The notes: a model not told the origin generated them from the letters alone. A DNA stretch of 64,000 bases from Geomonas edaphica (GCF_004917075.1 NZ_SSYB01000002.1:145765-209764), one strand, 5' to 3'; shown: positions 49,418 to 59,483, numbered from the stretch's first letter. Numbers and translations: made by a program.

Positions 49418-50377
49418 CTATCCTCGCTGCTGCCTGCCCTGAAGCGGCAGGGTGATGTGGAAGGTGCAGCCTTTGCCGGGCCCGGGGCTCTCGACCGAGA
49501 TCTTGCCGCCGTGCGCGTTCACCACGCTTCTCACGATGTAGAGCCCTAGACCGGTTCCCCTGATGTTCTCGCCCGGGGTGCGCACCCGGTAGAACATGTC
49601 GAAAATCTTCTCCAGTTCGTCGTTACCCAGCCCCTTGCCGTTGTCCTGGAAGTCGAGCACGCACTGCCTGCCGCTTGCGCTGCGCTTCAAGGAGACGCGG
49701 ATTTCCGGCGATACCGGTGAGTAGAGGAGGGCGTTCTCGAAGAGGTTTCTGAGCGCCATCTCCATCCCTTCAGCGTCGATGGTCGCGGTGATGTTCGGCT
49801 CGATCTCCACGGTCAGCTTGCCCCCCTCCGGGAGGTCGCCGTTTTTGCTTTCCAGATAGCTGGTGACGAAACCGGAGAAGTCGATCTGCTTCGCCTTTTC
49901 GCCCAACTGGCGGAACTCGATCCTCGTCGCCATGAGGAGGTTGCTGATCAGGATGTTCAGGCGCTCGGTATCGGAGAGCATGGTGTCGAGGAAGCCGTCG
50001 AGCTTCTCCTTGGGGAGCTCCCTCATCTTCACCGTCTCCAGGTGCAACTGGATCGAGGCAAGCGGGGACTTGAGCTCGTGGGTCAACTGAGATATGTAGC
50101 TGCGCTGCTGCAGATAGAGGTTCGCCTGCCGCCGCCAATAGAGGAAGATGACATAGACCCCGGCCAGGATGGCAACCGCCATCAACAGCCCCTCGACCAG
50201 AACGATCCACTCAACCCCTTTAGTTACTAGTTCGGGCTTGTAGCGCAGGGCAAGTGCTTTGAACTCCTTGTTCCTTCCGATGAACCAGTAGACCCAGGAG
50301 ACGACCATCACCACCCAGATCAGCTGGATCCCTATCAGTGCAATCAACGGGTTGGAGAGTTTCCGGTTCATTTTCAT
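49418..50377 (-). CDS. Membrane sensor histidine kinase
   Basis: This 319-residue kinase has two membrane helices (~9-33 and ~57-80) flanking a very short periplasmic loop (~23 residues). The HisKA domain has His100 in YISQLTHELKSPLASIQL. The HATPase domain has N box NLFENALLY, G1 FQDNGKGLG and G2 GTGLGLYIV. There is no HAMP or PAS domain. The tiny loop suggests it senses something in the membrane or a partner protein. It precedes the OmpR-type regulator by one base. The start may alternatively be the second ATG, two codons later. Confidence 0.9.
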   Translation of the reverse strand: MKMNRKLSNPLIALIGIQLIWVVMVVSWVYWFIGRNKEFKALALRYKPELVTKGVEWIVLVEGLLMAVAILAGVYVIFLYWRRQANLYLQQRSYISQLTHELKSPLASIQLHLETVKMRELPKEKLDGFLDTMLSDTERLNILISNLLMATRIEFRQLGEKAKQIDFSGFVTSYLESKNGDLPEGGKLTVEIEPNITATIDAEGMEMALRNLFENALLYSPVSPEIRVSLKRSASGRQCVLDFQDNGKGLGNDELEKIFDMFYRVRTPGENIRGTGLGLYIVRSVVNAHGGKISVESPGPGKGCTFHITLPLQGRQQRG

Positions 50378-50519
50378 GCCACACAGGTAGCATCGCTGCC
50401 TCGTTTTTGCAAGGGGTATCTGAGAGTACTGGGGCGTTTGTTTTTACACTAGTATTACAAAAGCCGTCGGCGTTCTCTGATAATGTGTTTACGTCGCAGT
50501 CTGATACTCAGGAGGAGTT

Positions 50520-51611
50520 ATGTTCAAGCCGTTGCGCATTGGTAAACACGAGGCACGATACCCGCTTATCCAGGGCGGCATGGGGGTAAGGATTTCAGCG
50601 GGCTCGCTGGCCGGTCACGTCGCTAAGTGCGGTGGTGTTGGCCTGGTGGCGTCCCCCGGGATCACCCTGAACAGCGAGTTTTTCGACGGCAAAAACTACC
50701 TCAAGAGCAACGCGCAGGCGCTGAAGGACGAGATCCGCAAGGCCTACGAGATCGCCCCGGATGGCATCATCGGCGTCAACGTGATGGTCGCCCTCACCGA
50801 TTACGAGGAACTCGTGGTGGCTTCGGTCGAGGCGGGGGCGAAGGTGCTCGTCTGCGGCGCCGGCCTTCCCTTGACCCTCCCCGGGCTCACCGCGCACGCG
50901 CCCGACGTCGCCCTCATCCCCATCGTATCCTCGGTGCGTGCAGCGCAACTGATCGCCAAGAAATGGGACAAATCCTACAACCGTCTTCCCGATGCCGTCG
51001 TGGTCGAGGACCCTGACACCGCCGGTGGGCACCTGGGCGAGAAGATGGAGAATATCGGGACGGGCGAATACGACCAGTACGAAACCGTGCGCGGCGTGAA
51101 GGAATTCTTCCGCTCCGAGTACGGGCTTGATATTCCGATAATCGCTGCAGGCGGCATCTGGGACCGCGCCGACGTCGAGCACGCCCTGGCCGAAGGGGCC
51201 GACGGCGTTCAGATGGCGAGCCGCTTCGTGACCACCGTCGAGTGTGACGCCGAGGATGCTTTCAAGCAGGCCTACCTCGATTGCAAGAAGGAAGACATCG
51301 GCCTCATCATGAGTCCGGCCGGTCTCCCGGGACGCGCCATTCTCAGCAACCAGCAGGGGATCTTCGACTACGACCGCGACAACTCCTCGGTCTGCTCGTA
51401 CGGCTGTCTCAAGAAATGCTCCTACAGGGAGAGCGGCGAGCGCTTCTGCATCGTGAAATCCCTTGATCGCGCCCAGCGCGGTGAGGTCGATTCGGGTCTC
51501 GTCTTCTGCGGCACCAACGCCTGGAAGGCGAACCGCATCGAGACGGTACAGGAGATCTTCGACGAGATTTTCGGCGCGCAAGGCGTCGTCGCCGAGGACA
51601 AGGCCGCCTGA
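50520..51611 (+). CDS. Nitronate monooxygenase-like flavoprotein (FMN-dependent, NMO/FabK family)
   Basis: This 363-residue TIM-barrel flavoprotein has YPLIQGGMGVRISAGSLAG at the N-terminus, VVEDPDTAGGHLG (FMN phosphate and catalytic region) and IIAAGGIWDRADVEHALAEGADGVQMASRF. The C-terminal part holds four close cysteines (CSYGCLKKCSYRESGERFC), unusual for the core family and possibly an iron-sulfur or structural site. AGGAGG precedes ATG 50520. It could also be an enoyl-ACP reductase-like enzyme. It is divergent from the kinase operon and followed by a strong terminator. Confidence 0.83.
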   Translation: MFKPLRIGKHEARYPLIQGGMGVRISAGSLAGHVAKCGGVGLVASPGITLNSEFFDGKNYLKSNAQALKDEIRKAYEIAPDGIIGVNVMVALTDYEELVVASVEAGAKVLVCGAGLPLTLPGLTAHAPDVALIPIVSSVRAAQLIAKKWDKSYNRLPDAVVVEDPDTAGGHLGEKMENIGTGEYDQYETVRGVKEFFRSEYGLDIPIIAAGGIWDRADVEHALAEGADGVQMASRFVTTVECDAEDAFKQAYLDCKKEDIGLIMSPAGLPGRAILSNQQGIFDYDRDNSSVCSYGCLKKCSYRESGERFCIVKSLDRAQRGEVDSGLVFCGTNAWKANRIETVQEIFDEIFGAQGVVAEDKAA

Positions 51612-51700
51612 TCCAGTAAATACGCACCAAACGCAGGAGCGCACCTTGCGCCGGGCGCCTTTAAAGGCCGGCAAAGGTGCCGCTTCTGCGCAGGAATCAC

Positions 51701-51746
51701 CAGATCCCCCAGTGGCTTCGTGCCGCTGGGGGATTCTTGGTTTTTG
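51701..51746 (+). terminator. Rho-independent terminator after the NMO-like gene
   Basis: ATCCCCCAG (51704-51712) / CTGGGGGAT (51726-51734) plus an inner TGGC arm around a TTCGT loop, followed by TCTTGGTTTTT. It lies ~90 bp past the stop. Confidence 0.85.
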
Positions 51747-51790
51747 CCGGTCCCCTTTCTCTGCGGCCGGAAATGCATTGTCGGCATCCT

Positions 51791-51816
51791 GTAGGGGCGA
51801 GTAATCATTCGCCCCC
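51791..51816. repeat. REP-like palindrome (GTAGGGGCGA... type), copy A
   Basis: GTAGGGGCGAGTAATCATTCGCCCCC, imperfect palindrome of GGGGCGAAT type. It pairs with copy B at 51867-51893 in inverted orientation. Further copies lie at 54501-54523 and 59307-59333. Confidence 0.75.
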
Positions 51817-51866
51817 ATTTGCCGCGCCTGTGTCCATCACGCCATCGGATTTGCCGGGGCAACGGC

Positions 51867-51893
51867 GGCTGGGCGAATATTATTCGCCCCTAC
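51867..51893. repeat. REP-like palindrome, copy B
   Basis: GGGCGAATATTATTCGCCC followed by CTAC, the reverse end of copy A. The two together form a REP-doublet-like unit in the NMO-sahR gap; the rest of that 423-bp gap holds only the terminator and the operator region before sahR. Confidence 0.75.
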
Positions 51894-51985
51894 GGTTTGG
51901 GTAGGATGGAGGGAGTCTGCTGCGGCAGAGCATGCATAAGGAGGAAATAATATGTCTTCCGTCTTGTCGGCAGCGGCGTACTGTG

Positions 51986-52032
51986 CTATATCAAGAAAAC
52001 TTGATTTATAAGAATAGCGAGAGTTGATATAG
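51986..52032 (+). promoter_or_regulatory. Palindromic operator before the SahR-like gene
   Basis: ATCAAGAAAACTTGAT (51990-52005) is a perfect palindrome with a 4-bp centre. CTATATCAA (51986-51994) recurs inverted as TTGATATAG (52024-52032), directly before the start codon. This three-half-site layout fits autorepression by an ArsR-type dimer; the owner of the site is inferred. Confidence 0.6.
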
Positions 52033-52034
52033 AC

Positions 52035-52952
52035 ATGCTGGAACTTTTCAAGGCACTGGCGGACCCTTGCCGCCTCCGGCTGGTCGGCGTGCTCCTTAAT
52101 GCGGAGCTCACCGTTCAGGAACTCACCCAGATCATGGGGATGGGACAGTCGCGCATCTCGCGGCACCTGAAGATCCTGGCCGAGGCCGGTGTCCTTGCGG
52201 TGAAGCGCCAGGGAACCTGGAGCTACTACCGCGCCGGTGACGCCAACCCGTTTTTCTGCGCCATCCGGCCGGAGTTCGAACGCGAACTCGAGCAGCTTCC
52301 CGAGCGCCGTGAGGATCTGGCTGCCGTGGCGCAGGCCCTGGAGGCACGCCGCAAGCGGAGCCAGGAGTTTTTCGACCGGCACGCGGCCCAGTGGGACCAG
52401 CTTTCGCGCACGCTCCTGCCGGTGCCCGAATACCAGAAAAGCCTCCTGGACAAGGTGCCTGAGGCGGCGGTGCTTTTGGAGATAGGCGTCGGTACCGGAG
52501 TGCTCCTCGCGGAGCTTGCGCGTCGGGCGGGGCGGGTGATCGGTGTCGACCACTCGCCCGCGATGCTTGAAGAGGCGCGTCGCAGGCTCGCCAAGGTTGG
52601 GGTGCAGGGGGCCGAACTGAGGCTTGGTGATATGAACCACCTGCCGCTTGCCGACGGAGGGGCGGGTTGCGTGGTAGCTAACATGGTGCTGCATCATGCC
52701 GCTCGGCCGGAAACGGTGCTCGCCGAGATCGCGCGCGTACTGGCGCCGCAGGGAACGCTGCTTGTCGCCGACCTCGCGCGTCACGAACAGGAATGGGCCA
52801 GGGAGCAATTGGCAGACCAGTGGCTCGGCTTCGAGGATGGTGAGTTGAAGGGGTGGCTTAAGGGAGCGGGATTTTCAGGTATCACCATTGATCGCGTCTC
52901 GTCAGGAAACGGTGCTGAAGACGTGCTGCTGGTGCAGGCGGTAAAGGCGTGA
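52035..52952 (+). CDS. sahR: ArsR-family regulator fused to SAM-dependent methyltransferase (SahR-like)
   Basis: This 305-residue protein combines an N-terminal ArsR winged helix (1-~95; LTVQELTQIMGMGQSRISRHLKILAEAGVLAVKRQGTWSYY) with a class I methyltransferase domain (~140-260; VLLEIGVGTGVLLAELARRAGRVIGVDHS). This architecture beside ahcY is that of SahR, a proteobacterial repressor of the SAM cycle that responds to S-adenosylhomocysteine. ahcY follows after 53 bp. ATG 52035 lies directly behind a half-site of the operator. Whether the methyltransferase domain binds SAH only or is catalytic is unknown. Confidence 0.8.
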   Translation: MLELFKALADPCRLRLVGVLLNAELTVQELTQIMGMGQSRISRHLKILAEAGVLAVKRQGTWSYYRAGDANPFFCAIRPEFERELEQLPERREDLAAVAQALEARRKRSQEFFDRHAAQWDQLSRTLLPVPEYQKSLLDKVPEAAVLLEIGVGTGVLLAELARRAGRVIGVDHSPAMLEEARRRLAKVGVQGAELRLGDMNHLPLADGGAGCVVANMVLHHAARPETVLAEIARVLAPQGTLLVADLARHEQEWAREQLADQWLGFEDGELKGWLKGAGFSGITIDRVSSGNGAEDVLLVQAVKA

Positions 52953-53005
52953 GAGACAGGCAATTTTAGCAGTTTAGACAGCAAGACCATCGAAAGGAGA
53001 ACAAC

Positions 53006-54400
<1,395 letters not shown>

Positions 54401-54411
54401 ACCGAGAGGAC

Positions 54412-54446
54412 GTTCTACGTTCTACGTTCTATGTTCTATGTTCTAT
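54412..54446 (+). repeat. 7-bp tandem repeat, GTTCTAY (5 units), after ahcY
   Basis: GTTCTAC, GTTCTAC, GTTCTAT, GTTCTAT and GTTCTAT, then GTTAACT. It starts 11 bases after the ahcY stop and is of the same heptamer type as the arrays after metK and the response regulator. Confidence 0.9.
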
Positions 54447-54500
54447 GTTAACTGACTGACTGCTAAACTCTCCCGGGGCATCTTTGCTCCGGGGGAGGGG

Positions 54501-54523
54501 GGCGAATGATCATTCGCCGCCTA
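54501..54523. repeat. REP-like palindrome, copy C
   Basis: GGCGAATGATCATTCGCC is a perfect 18-bp palindrome followed by GCCTAC, matching the GGGGCGAAT-type element. It lies in the ahcY downstream region. Confidence 0.75.
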
Positions 54524-54550
54524 CAGAGGCGGCACAGAAACACGCAAGAC

Positions 54551-54590
54551 AAAAAAAGAGGGCGCTCGGTTTTACCGGCGCCCTTTCTTA
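54551..54590. terminator. Hairpin terminator downstream of ahcY / of the 29-aa gene
   Basis: AGGGCGC-T-CGGT / ACCG-GCGCCCT with a TTT loop, flanked by seven A on the left and TTTCTT on the right, so usable in either direction between the converging genes. Confidence 0.85.
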
Positions 54591-54653
54591 TCCTTCCTGC
54601 TCGCTTTCTTCTTTTTTCTTCTTCCCCTGACCAGGGGTGCATGCCGGCGACAT

Positions 54654-54743
54654 TCAGGTCGCAATCCCCATCCGGGGCAGGATGAAACGCTGCAGCGCCA
54701 CCCAGACAACCACTATTCCTACCAGAATCAACAGCTCGTTCAT
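54654..54743 (-). CDS. 29-aa single-helix membrane peptide
   Basis: From ATG 54741-54743 to TGA 54654-54656 the frame reads MNELLILVGIVVVWVALQRF and then ILPRMGIAT. It is one hydrophobic helix with a basic C-terminal side. GGGAGGTG sits ideally before the ATG, which is a strong argument that it is translated. It lies downstream of moeA on the same strand after an AT-rich 90-bp gap and ahead of a terminator. Function unknown. Confidence 0.65.
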   Translation of the reverse strand: MNELLILVGIVVVWVALQRFILPRMGIAT

Positions 54744-54833
54744 ATTTCACCTCCCAAAACGATACGATGCACTATATCGCATATTCGGGAAGAAAAATAT
54801 ACCAAATTAATTATTATTATTACCCTTTCAGCT

Positions 54834-56075
54834 TCAGTGCAGGTAGCCGACGGCCGCCTCGCACTCGCTGACCAAGTCCACCTCCCGCAGCAGGGCAAGA
54901 TCCACTTCGCTGCCGGCCGGGATGAAGGTTGCGTCGCAGGGGAGGGCGGCGAGCGCGTCGCACCTGGTCATGGTGCTGAGGATCGCCGTGTGCTGCTCTC
55001 CGGCACAGTAGGCGACGTGTCTTCCGTGACGCTTCTTCACCGTCACCCGGATGAAGTGCAGCTTACCGGGTTTCTTGTGGGCGTCCTCGGCGAGAATTCC
55101 CTTCACGAACGGGGGGACCACCTTGCGGTGCCCCATCATCTTCAAGAGGGCGGGCTTCACCAAAAGCTCGAAGGTTACCATGGTGGAGACCGGGTTGCCT
55201 GGAAGCGAGAAGATCGGCTTTCCCTGCCAGGTCGAGAAGGCGGTGGGACCGCCGGGTTTCATGCCGATCTTCCAGAAAAGCTCCTCTGCCCCAAGTCCGG
55301 CGGCGACCTCGCGCACGAGATCCCGGTCCCCGGCGGAAACGCCGGCCGAGGTGATCAAGGCGTCGCAGCATAGTGCCTGCAGCATCTTCTCCCGGTGGCT
55401 TTCCACGTTGTCGCGTGCGATACCGACCAGTACCGGCTCGGCCCCCGCCTCGCGCACCGCTGCGGCCAGCGACAGTGCATTGGAGTTGATCACCTTGCCG
55501 GAAACCGGGCGCTCGCCCAGTTCGATCAGTTCATCTCCAGTGGAAAGTATGGCGATCCGTGCCTTGCGGTACACCGGCACCAGCGCCTGTCCCATCGCGG
55601 CCAGCATGCCGACCTCGGCCGGACGAATCCCGGTTCCTTCGGCGAGGACCGGGGCGCCTGCGCCCACGTCGCCGCCTCTCACGCGCACATGCTGCCGGGG
55701 GAGCACCTTGTGGCTGATCACCACATGGTCTCCGTCCACTTCCGCTTCCTCGATGGGTACTACGGCGTTGCAGCCGGGTGGGATGGGAGCTCCGGTCATG
55801 ATGCGCACCGCGCATCCGGGCTCGACCATGGCGGCGACGTCGCCCCCGGCGGGTAGAAAGCCGGTGATGTTCAGGCGGGTGGGGGCTGAGGTGCAATCCG
55901 CGGCGTGCACGGCGAAGCCGTCCATGGCGGAGTTGTCGTAAAGCGGCAGGTCCCAGGGGGCGATGATGTCCCGGCTCACCAGACGCCCGAAGGCGTCCAT
56001 TAGCGGAACGGTTTCCTCTCCAAGGGGCCTCACGTGGGCCAATATGATGCCGCGCGCTTCTTCAAAGCTTGGCAT
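54834..56075 (-). CDS. moeA: Molybdopterin molybdenumtransferase MoeA
   Basis: This 413-residue protein inserts molybdate, or in some organisms tungstate, into adenylylated molybdopterin. Motifs are GRLVSRDIIAPWDLPLYDNSAMDGFAV, IMTGAPIPPGCNAVVPIEE, ILSTGDELIELG, TSAGVSAGDRDLV and SLPGNPVSTMVTFELLV. The C-terminal domain IV follows. AGGAGGTG precedes the ATG. It is the last large gene of the aor-moaD-hesA-moeA series, so it may serve the tungsten cofactor of the aldehyde oxidoreductase. Confidence 0.94.
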   Translation of the reverse strand: MPSFEEARGIILAHVRPLGEETVPLMDAFGRLVSRDIIAPWDLPLYDNSAMDGFAVHAADCTSAPTRLNITGFLPAGGDVAAMVEPGCAVRIMTGAPIPPGCNAVVPIEEAEVDGDHVVISHKVLPRQHVRVRGGDVGAGAPVLAEGTGIRPAEVGMLAAMGQALVPVYRKARIAILSTGDELIELGERPVSGKVINSNALSLAAAVREAGAEPVLVGIARDNVESHREKMLQALCCDALITSAGVSAGDRDLVREVAAGLGAEELFWKIGMKPGGPTAFSTWQGKPIFSLPGNPVSTMVTFELLVKPALLKMMGHRKVVPPFVKGILAEDAHKKPGKLHFIRVTVKKRHGRHVAYCAGEQHTAILSTMTRCDALAALPCDATFIPAGSEVDLALLREVDLVSECEAAVGYLH

Positions 56076-56182
56076 GGTGCACCTCCTCGGTGCTGTCTGG
56101 CGCCGTCGTGGCGCCGGTAGTTAACTGCAGCCACGATCTTTGTGGCCAAGCCCTTTGCGGGAAGGGTAGATCATTTGCTTCT

Positions 56183-57034
56183 TTACGCCGCGTTCACCAG
56201 CTTCACCGGGACTTCCGCGTAGGATATCTCGTGCATTTCCATTTCCAGGAGGTCGATGGATAGCTTGCGGTTTCTCAACGGCTCTCCCTTGCCGAGCAGG
56301 ACCTTGCACACCTCGGCGACCTCGAGGCTCGCCACCACGGCCGGTGTGAAGGAGGGGTTGCCGAGCTGCTGCTCGATCCCCTTGCCGGCCACCCAATGCC
56401 GGTAGATGTTCTGCACCGTGGTCTCTCCGGGGAACTGGGTGGCCACGTGCCCGTACCACCCGCCGATGGCACCGTGCACCATGGGAATTCCGGCCAGTGT
56501 GCATACCTCGGCCAGCTGCAGGCGGTAGGGGATGCTGTCCAGGGCGTCGACCGCGATGCTTACCCCTGCAAGTAGTTCGAAGCCGTTGGTCAGGCAGAAG
56601 GCGTCCTCGATGGGGGTCACCGTGACGGCCGGATTCACCTGGGCAAGCCGTTCTGCCGCGACTGCCACCTTCGGCTGGCCAAGGGACGCCGGCGAGGAGA
56701 GTATCTGCCGGTTCAGGTTGTGCTCCTCGAAGATGTCGGGATCTATGGCAACGATCTGACCGACGCCGAGACGCGCCAGCTCCTCGAGGACGTAGCCGCC
56801 CAGGCCGCCGCAGCCGATCACGGCGACGCGGCTTTGGAACAGGCGCAACTGGTCTTCGACACCGATCATGCTCCGGTTGCGCTGGTAGCGGGCCGGGAGG
56901 ATGCCGTTTTGCAAGGCAAGCCACTCCACCGCGGCGTGGCTTATGTCGAAGAGTTTCGCGGTGGTGTCCTGGGCGCGCCAGGAAAGCAGGCCGTCCTTGG
57001 TCTGTTCCTTCAAAAAGACGAGGGCGTTATGCAT
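56183..57034 (-). CDS. HesA/MoeB/ThiF-type ubiquitin-like activating enzyme
   Basis: This 283-residue E1-like protein would adenylate the C-terminal Gly-Gly of a MoaD/ThiS partner. The nucleotide-binding motif is VAVIGCGGLGGYVLEELARLGVGQIVAIDPDIFEEHNLNRQ (~69-110). Catalytic Asp and Arg are in AVDALDSIPYRLQL. The paired CxxC zinc knuckles of E. coli MoeB are not seen. The N-terminal ~60 residues are an extension. It is one base downstream of the moaD-like gene, and HesA next to AOR points to tungstopterin synthesis. Confidence 0.88.
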   Translation of the reverse strand: MHNALVFLKEQTKDGLLSWRAQDTTAKLFDISHAAVEWLALQNGILPARYQRNRSMIGVEDQLRLFQSRVAVIGCGGLGGYVLEELARLGVGQIVAIDPDIFEEHNLNRQILSSPASLGQPKVAVAAERLAQVNPAVTVTPIEDAFCLTNGFELLAGVSIAVDALDSIPYRLQLAEVCTLAGIPMVHGAIGGWYGHVATQFPGETTVQNIYRHWVAGKGIEQQLGNPSFTPAVVASLEVAEVCKVLLGKGEPLRNRKLSIDLLEMEMHEISYAEVPVKLVNAA

Positions 57035-57035
57035 G

Positions 57036-57260
57036 TCAGCCTCCTCCGACCAGGGGAAAAAGCGAAAGGGTGTCGCCGTGGGCGAGCTTGCTGTCCAGTT
57101 CGCCGTGTCGGCCGTTCAGCATCACGATGCCGATCTCCTCTTCGGTGAGACCCAAAGAGAGCACCACGGCCCGCACCTCGGTTCCTTCGGCGAGTTCCTG
57201 TTCGGCCACCTTGAACCTGCCGTTTCTGAAAGTAGCGAAAAGTTTGAGAGTTATCTGCAT
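57036..57260 (-). CDS. moaD: MoaD/ThiS family sulfur-carrier protein
   Basis: This 74-residue beta-grasp protein ends FPLVGGG; the C-terminal Gly-Gly is adenylated and then thiocarboxylated. The N-terminus MQITLKLFATFRNGRF and the internal GIVMLNGRHGELDSKLAHGDTLSLFP match MoaD-like proteins. It is downstream of aor across a hairpin and abuts the HesA-type activator. It is probably the small subunit of molybdopterin synthase used for the tungsten cofactor; a ThiS role is less likely in this context. Confidence 0.88.
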   Translation of the reverse strand: MQITLKLFATFRNGRFKVAEQELAEGTEVRAVVLSLGLTEEEIGIVMLNGRHGELDSKLAHGDTLSLFPLVGGG

Positions 57261-57284
57261 GAGGCACCTGCTCGTGGTTCAAAC

Positions 57285-57320
57285 GGAAAAACCCGGCGTG
57301 ACCTTCGTCACGCCGGGCGT
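57285..57320 (-). terminator. Terminator/attenuator between aor and moaD
   Basis: CCCGGCGTGAC / GTCACGCCGGG (57292-57317), a perfect 11-bp stem with a 4-base loop; on the minus strand it is followed by TTTTTCCGTTT. It lies 13 bp after the aor stop and could reduce expression of moaD-hesA-moeA relative to aor. Confidence 0.85.
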
Positions 57321-57329
57321 CGGCTGCTT

Positions 57330-59060
57330 TTAGAAGTTCCAGAACTCGTCGAGTTCCTCGTCGGTGAAGTCCCACACCGCGTTGTGCGGCGCTACCGGCT
57401 CGTTCTTGAAAAAGTCCGGGAGGCGGTCATGGACGTTGCTGAGACCGGCTTTCTGGTTGAACTCGCGCTCGGTCTTCAGGACGTACTTGCCCAGGTTGGT
57501 GACGTCGTCGCCGGTGAGGGCGATGCCGAAACGGGCGTTGATCATATCGATCAGGGCCGGGAGGCACTCCGGGATGTCCAGCGCCGGGAAGGCGACGAAG
57601 ATGCACATACCGGTCGAGTCGACCGCGGCGGTCGCGATCTGCAGGTTGCGGGAGAGCTCGACCTGGCCGTCCTTCTTGAGCGGGTCGACGTAGCCGCCGA
57701 CGTTCAGGATGTTGGTGGCGATGGTGTAGCCTGAGGTATGGTCGGCGCCCATGGTGGAGGTGGCGTAGGTGACGCCGATCCCCTTGACGGAGCGCGGATC
57801 GTAGGCCGGGATCGCCTGGTTCTTGACGACCGGTACGCGGGTGACACCGTAGGTGCGGCCCACGGAGCCTGCGCCGCCGCCAAGGATGCGGCCGAGGGCG
57901 GTCCCCTTGCCGATCTCGTCGGTCAAAAGACGCAGCATCTCTTTGGAGTCACCCCAGTTGAGGATGCCGGCTTCCATGGCTACGCCGAACATGACGGCGG
58001 TCTCGATGGAGTCGATCCCGATGTCGTCCATCAGGTTGTCGGCGCGGGCGATGTCGTCCAGGTTGTCGATGCAGCAGTCGGCACCCAGGCCCCAGATGGT
58101 CTCGTACTCGAAGCCGGAGGTGACGTACTTCCCGTCCTTGTCGTGATAGACCTGCGAGCACTGGATGATGCAGCCGGCGTGGCAGCCGTGCTTGGGCTTG
58201 CCGCCGCGCGCTACGATTGTGTCGTACATGGTCTCACCGGAGATCTTGTCGTGATCCTTGAACTGGCCGGTGGTGAAGTTTCTCGTCGGGAGACCGCCGG
58301 CCTCGTTCAGGATGTTCACGAGGACGTTGGTGCCGTAGGTCGGCAGACCCTCGCCGGAGACCGGGTGCTCGAGAATGGCCTTGGAGAAGGTCCTGGCGGC
58401 GACCTTGAATTTCTCGGGGTCGGCGATCTTCACGCCCGGGGCGCCTTCGCCGTCGATGGAGATGAACTTGATCTGCTTGGAGCCCATGACTGCGCCCAGG
58501 CCGCCACGGCCGTGGCTGCGGATCTTGCTGTCCGGGTCCTTGACGGAGATGTTGGCGGCGGTCATCTTCAGCTCACCGGCCGGGCCGATGGTGAGGACGC
58601 CGGTCTTCTTGCCCAGACGCGCCTCGACTGCGTCGATGACGGCGAAGTTGCCAAGGCCCAGCAGTTCCTTCTCTTCGCTGATGGTGACGCCGTTCACGCC
58701 GACGGCCAGGTTGTACCAGGCGTCACCCTTCGGGGCGCCTTCGATGATGAGGGCCTTGATGCCGAGTTTCGCCAGCATCTGTGCCGCGGTGCCGCCGGCG
58801 TTGGACTCCTTGATGCCGCCGGTGAGCGGGCTCTTGGCGCCTGCGGAGAGGCGGCCGGAGTTGGCTGCCGGGGTGCCGGTCAGAAGGCCGGGTGCGAACA
58901 CCAGCTTGTTCTCGGCGGAAAGCGCATGGCAGGTCGGCGGTACTTCGGCGGAGACGATGGTGGAGGTGAGGCTGCGGCCGCCAAGGCCTGCCCAGGCTGC
59001 CGGAACTTCTTCGATCTTGGTGGTGAGGTCGGTCATGTTGACGCGAAAAATCTTATCCAT
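57330..59060 (-). CDS. aor: Aldehyde:ferredoxin oxidoreductase (tungsten type)
   Basis: This 576-residue enzyme oxidises aldehydes to acids with ferredoxin as acceptor, using a tungstobispterin and a 4Fe-4S cluster. The N-terminal domain has LTGTPAANSGRLSAGAKSPLTGG. The RSHGRGGLGAVMGSK motif (~181-195) contacts the pterin. Cys293, Cys297 and Cys301 (HGCHAGCIIQC) with a later Cys (GMCIFVAFP) bind the cluster. ATG 59058-59060 gives the normal N-terminus; the upstream 38 codons do not. It is beside moaD, hesA, moeA, an alcohol dehydrogenase and moaA, which supports a tungsten/molybdenum role. Confidence 0.93.
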   Translation of the reverse strand: MDKIFRVNMTDLTTKIEEVPAAWAGLGGRSLTSTIVSAEVPPTCHALSAENKLVFAPGLLTGTPAANSGRLSAGAKSPLTGGIKESNAGGTAAQMLAKLGIKALIIEGAPKGDAWYNLAVGVNGVTISEEKELLGLGNFAVIDAVEARLGKKTGVLTIGPAGELKMTAANISVKDPDSKIRSHGRGGLGAVMGSKQIKFISIDGEGAPGVKIADPEKFKVAARTFSKAILEHPVSGEGLPTYGTNVLVNILNEAGGLPTRNFTTGQFKDHDKISGETMYDTIVARGGKPKHGCHAGCIIQCSQVYHDKDGKYVTSGFEYETIWGLGADCCIDNLDDIARADNLMDDIGIDSIETAVMFGVAMEAGILNWGDSKEMLRLLTDEIGKGTALGRILGGGAGSVGRTYGVTRVPVVKNQAIPAYDPRSVKGIGVTYATSTMGADHTSGYTIATNILNVGGYVDPLKKDGQVELSRNLQIATAAVDSTGMCIFVAFPALDIPECLPALIDMINARFGIALTGDDVTNLGKYVLKTEREFNQKAGLSNVHDRLPDFFKNEPVAPHNAVWDFTDEELDEFWNF

Positions 59061-59306
59061 GCTTTTCAAGCTCCCTAATTTAAATTGTTCTACCGGCTGC
59101 TTGACGTCAGCCGGGACTCCTTTCCAAGAGGGAGGCTGCACCGTTTCCAGGGCAACCCGTTGGCCTGGAGCCATGAGGGGAGGTCCCTTTTAGGCTCGAC
59201 ACGGCTCGGAGATTTTTGATGCCAGACTGACCCGACACCGCTTGCGCATCTGTCGCATCTGTTCGGACCTGCGAGCCGCTACGGCCCGCAGGCGGTGTTG
59301 AACTGC

Positions 59307-59333
59307 AGGGGCGAATGATTATTCGCCCCTACA
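59307..59333. repeat. REP-like palindrome, copy D
   Basis: AGGGGCGAATGATTATTCGC continuing CCCTAC, same family as copies A-C. It lies in the aor-adh gap. Confidence 0.75.
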
Positions 59334-59365
59334 GGTGTTGTATCTGCCGCCATGTTCACTGGCGG

Positions 59366-59483
59366 TATTTAACCTCCCCCTCCCTTGACGGGAGGGGGTA
59401 GGGGGGTGGGTGAAGTTGCCATCAGAGTTGCCGGTGGCGTATTCCCCCTCACCCTGTCCCTCCCCCGCAAGGGGGGAGGGGAC
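59366..59483. repeat. G/C-rich inverted repeats in the aor-adh gap
   Basis: Two C-run/G-run elements: CTCCCCCTCCCTTGACGGGA followed by GGGGG around 59371-59400, and TCCCTCCCCCGCAAGGGGGG around 59457-59476. Similar elements occur at 63785-63890. The rest of 59061-59500 shows no gene. Confidence 0.65.
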
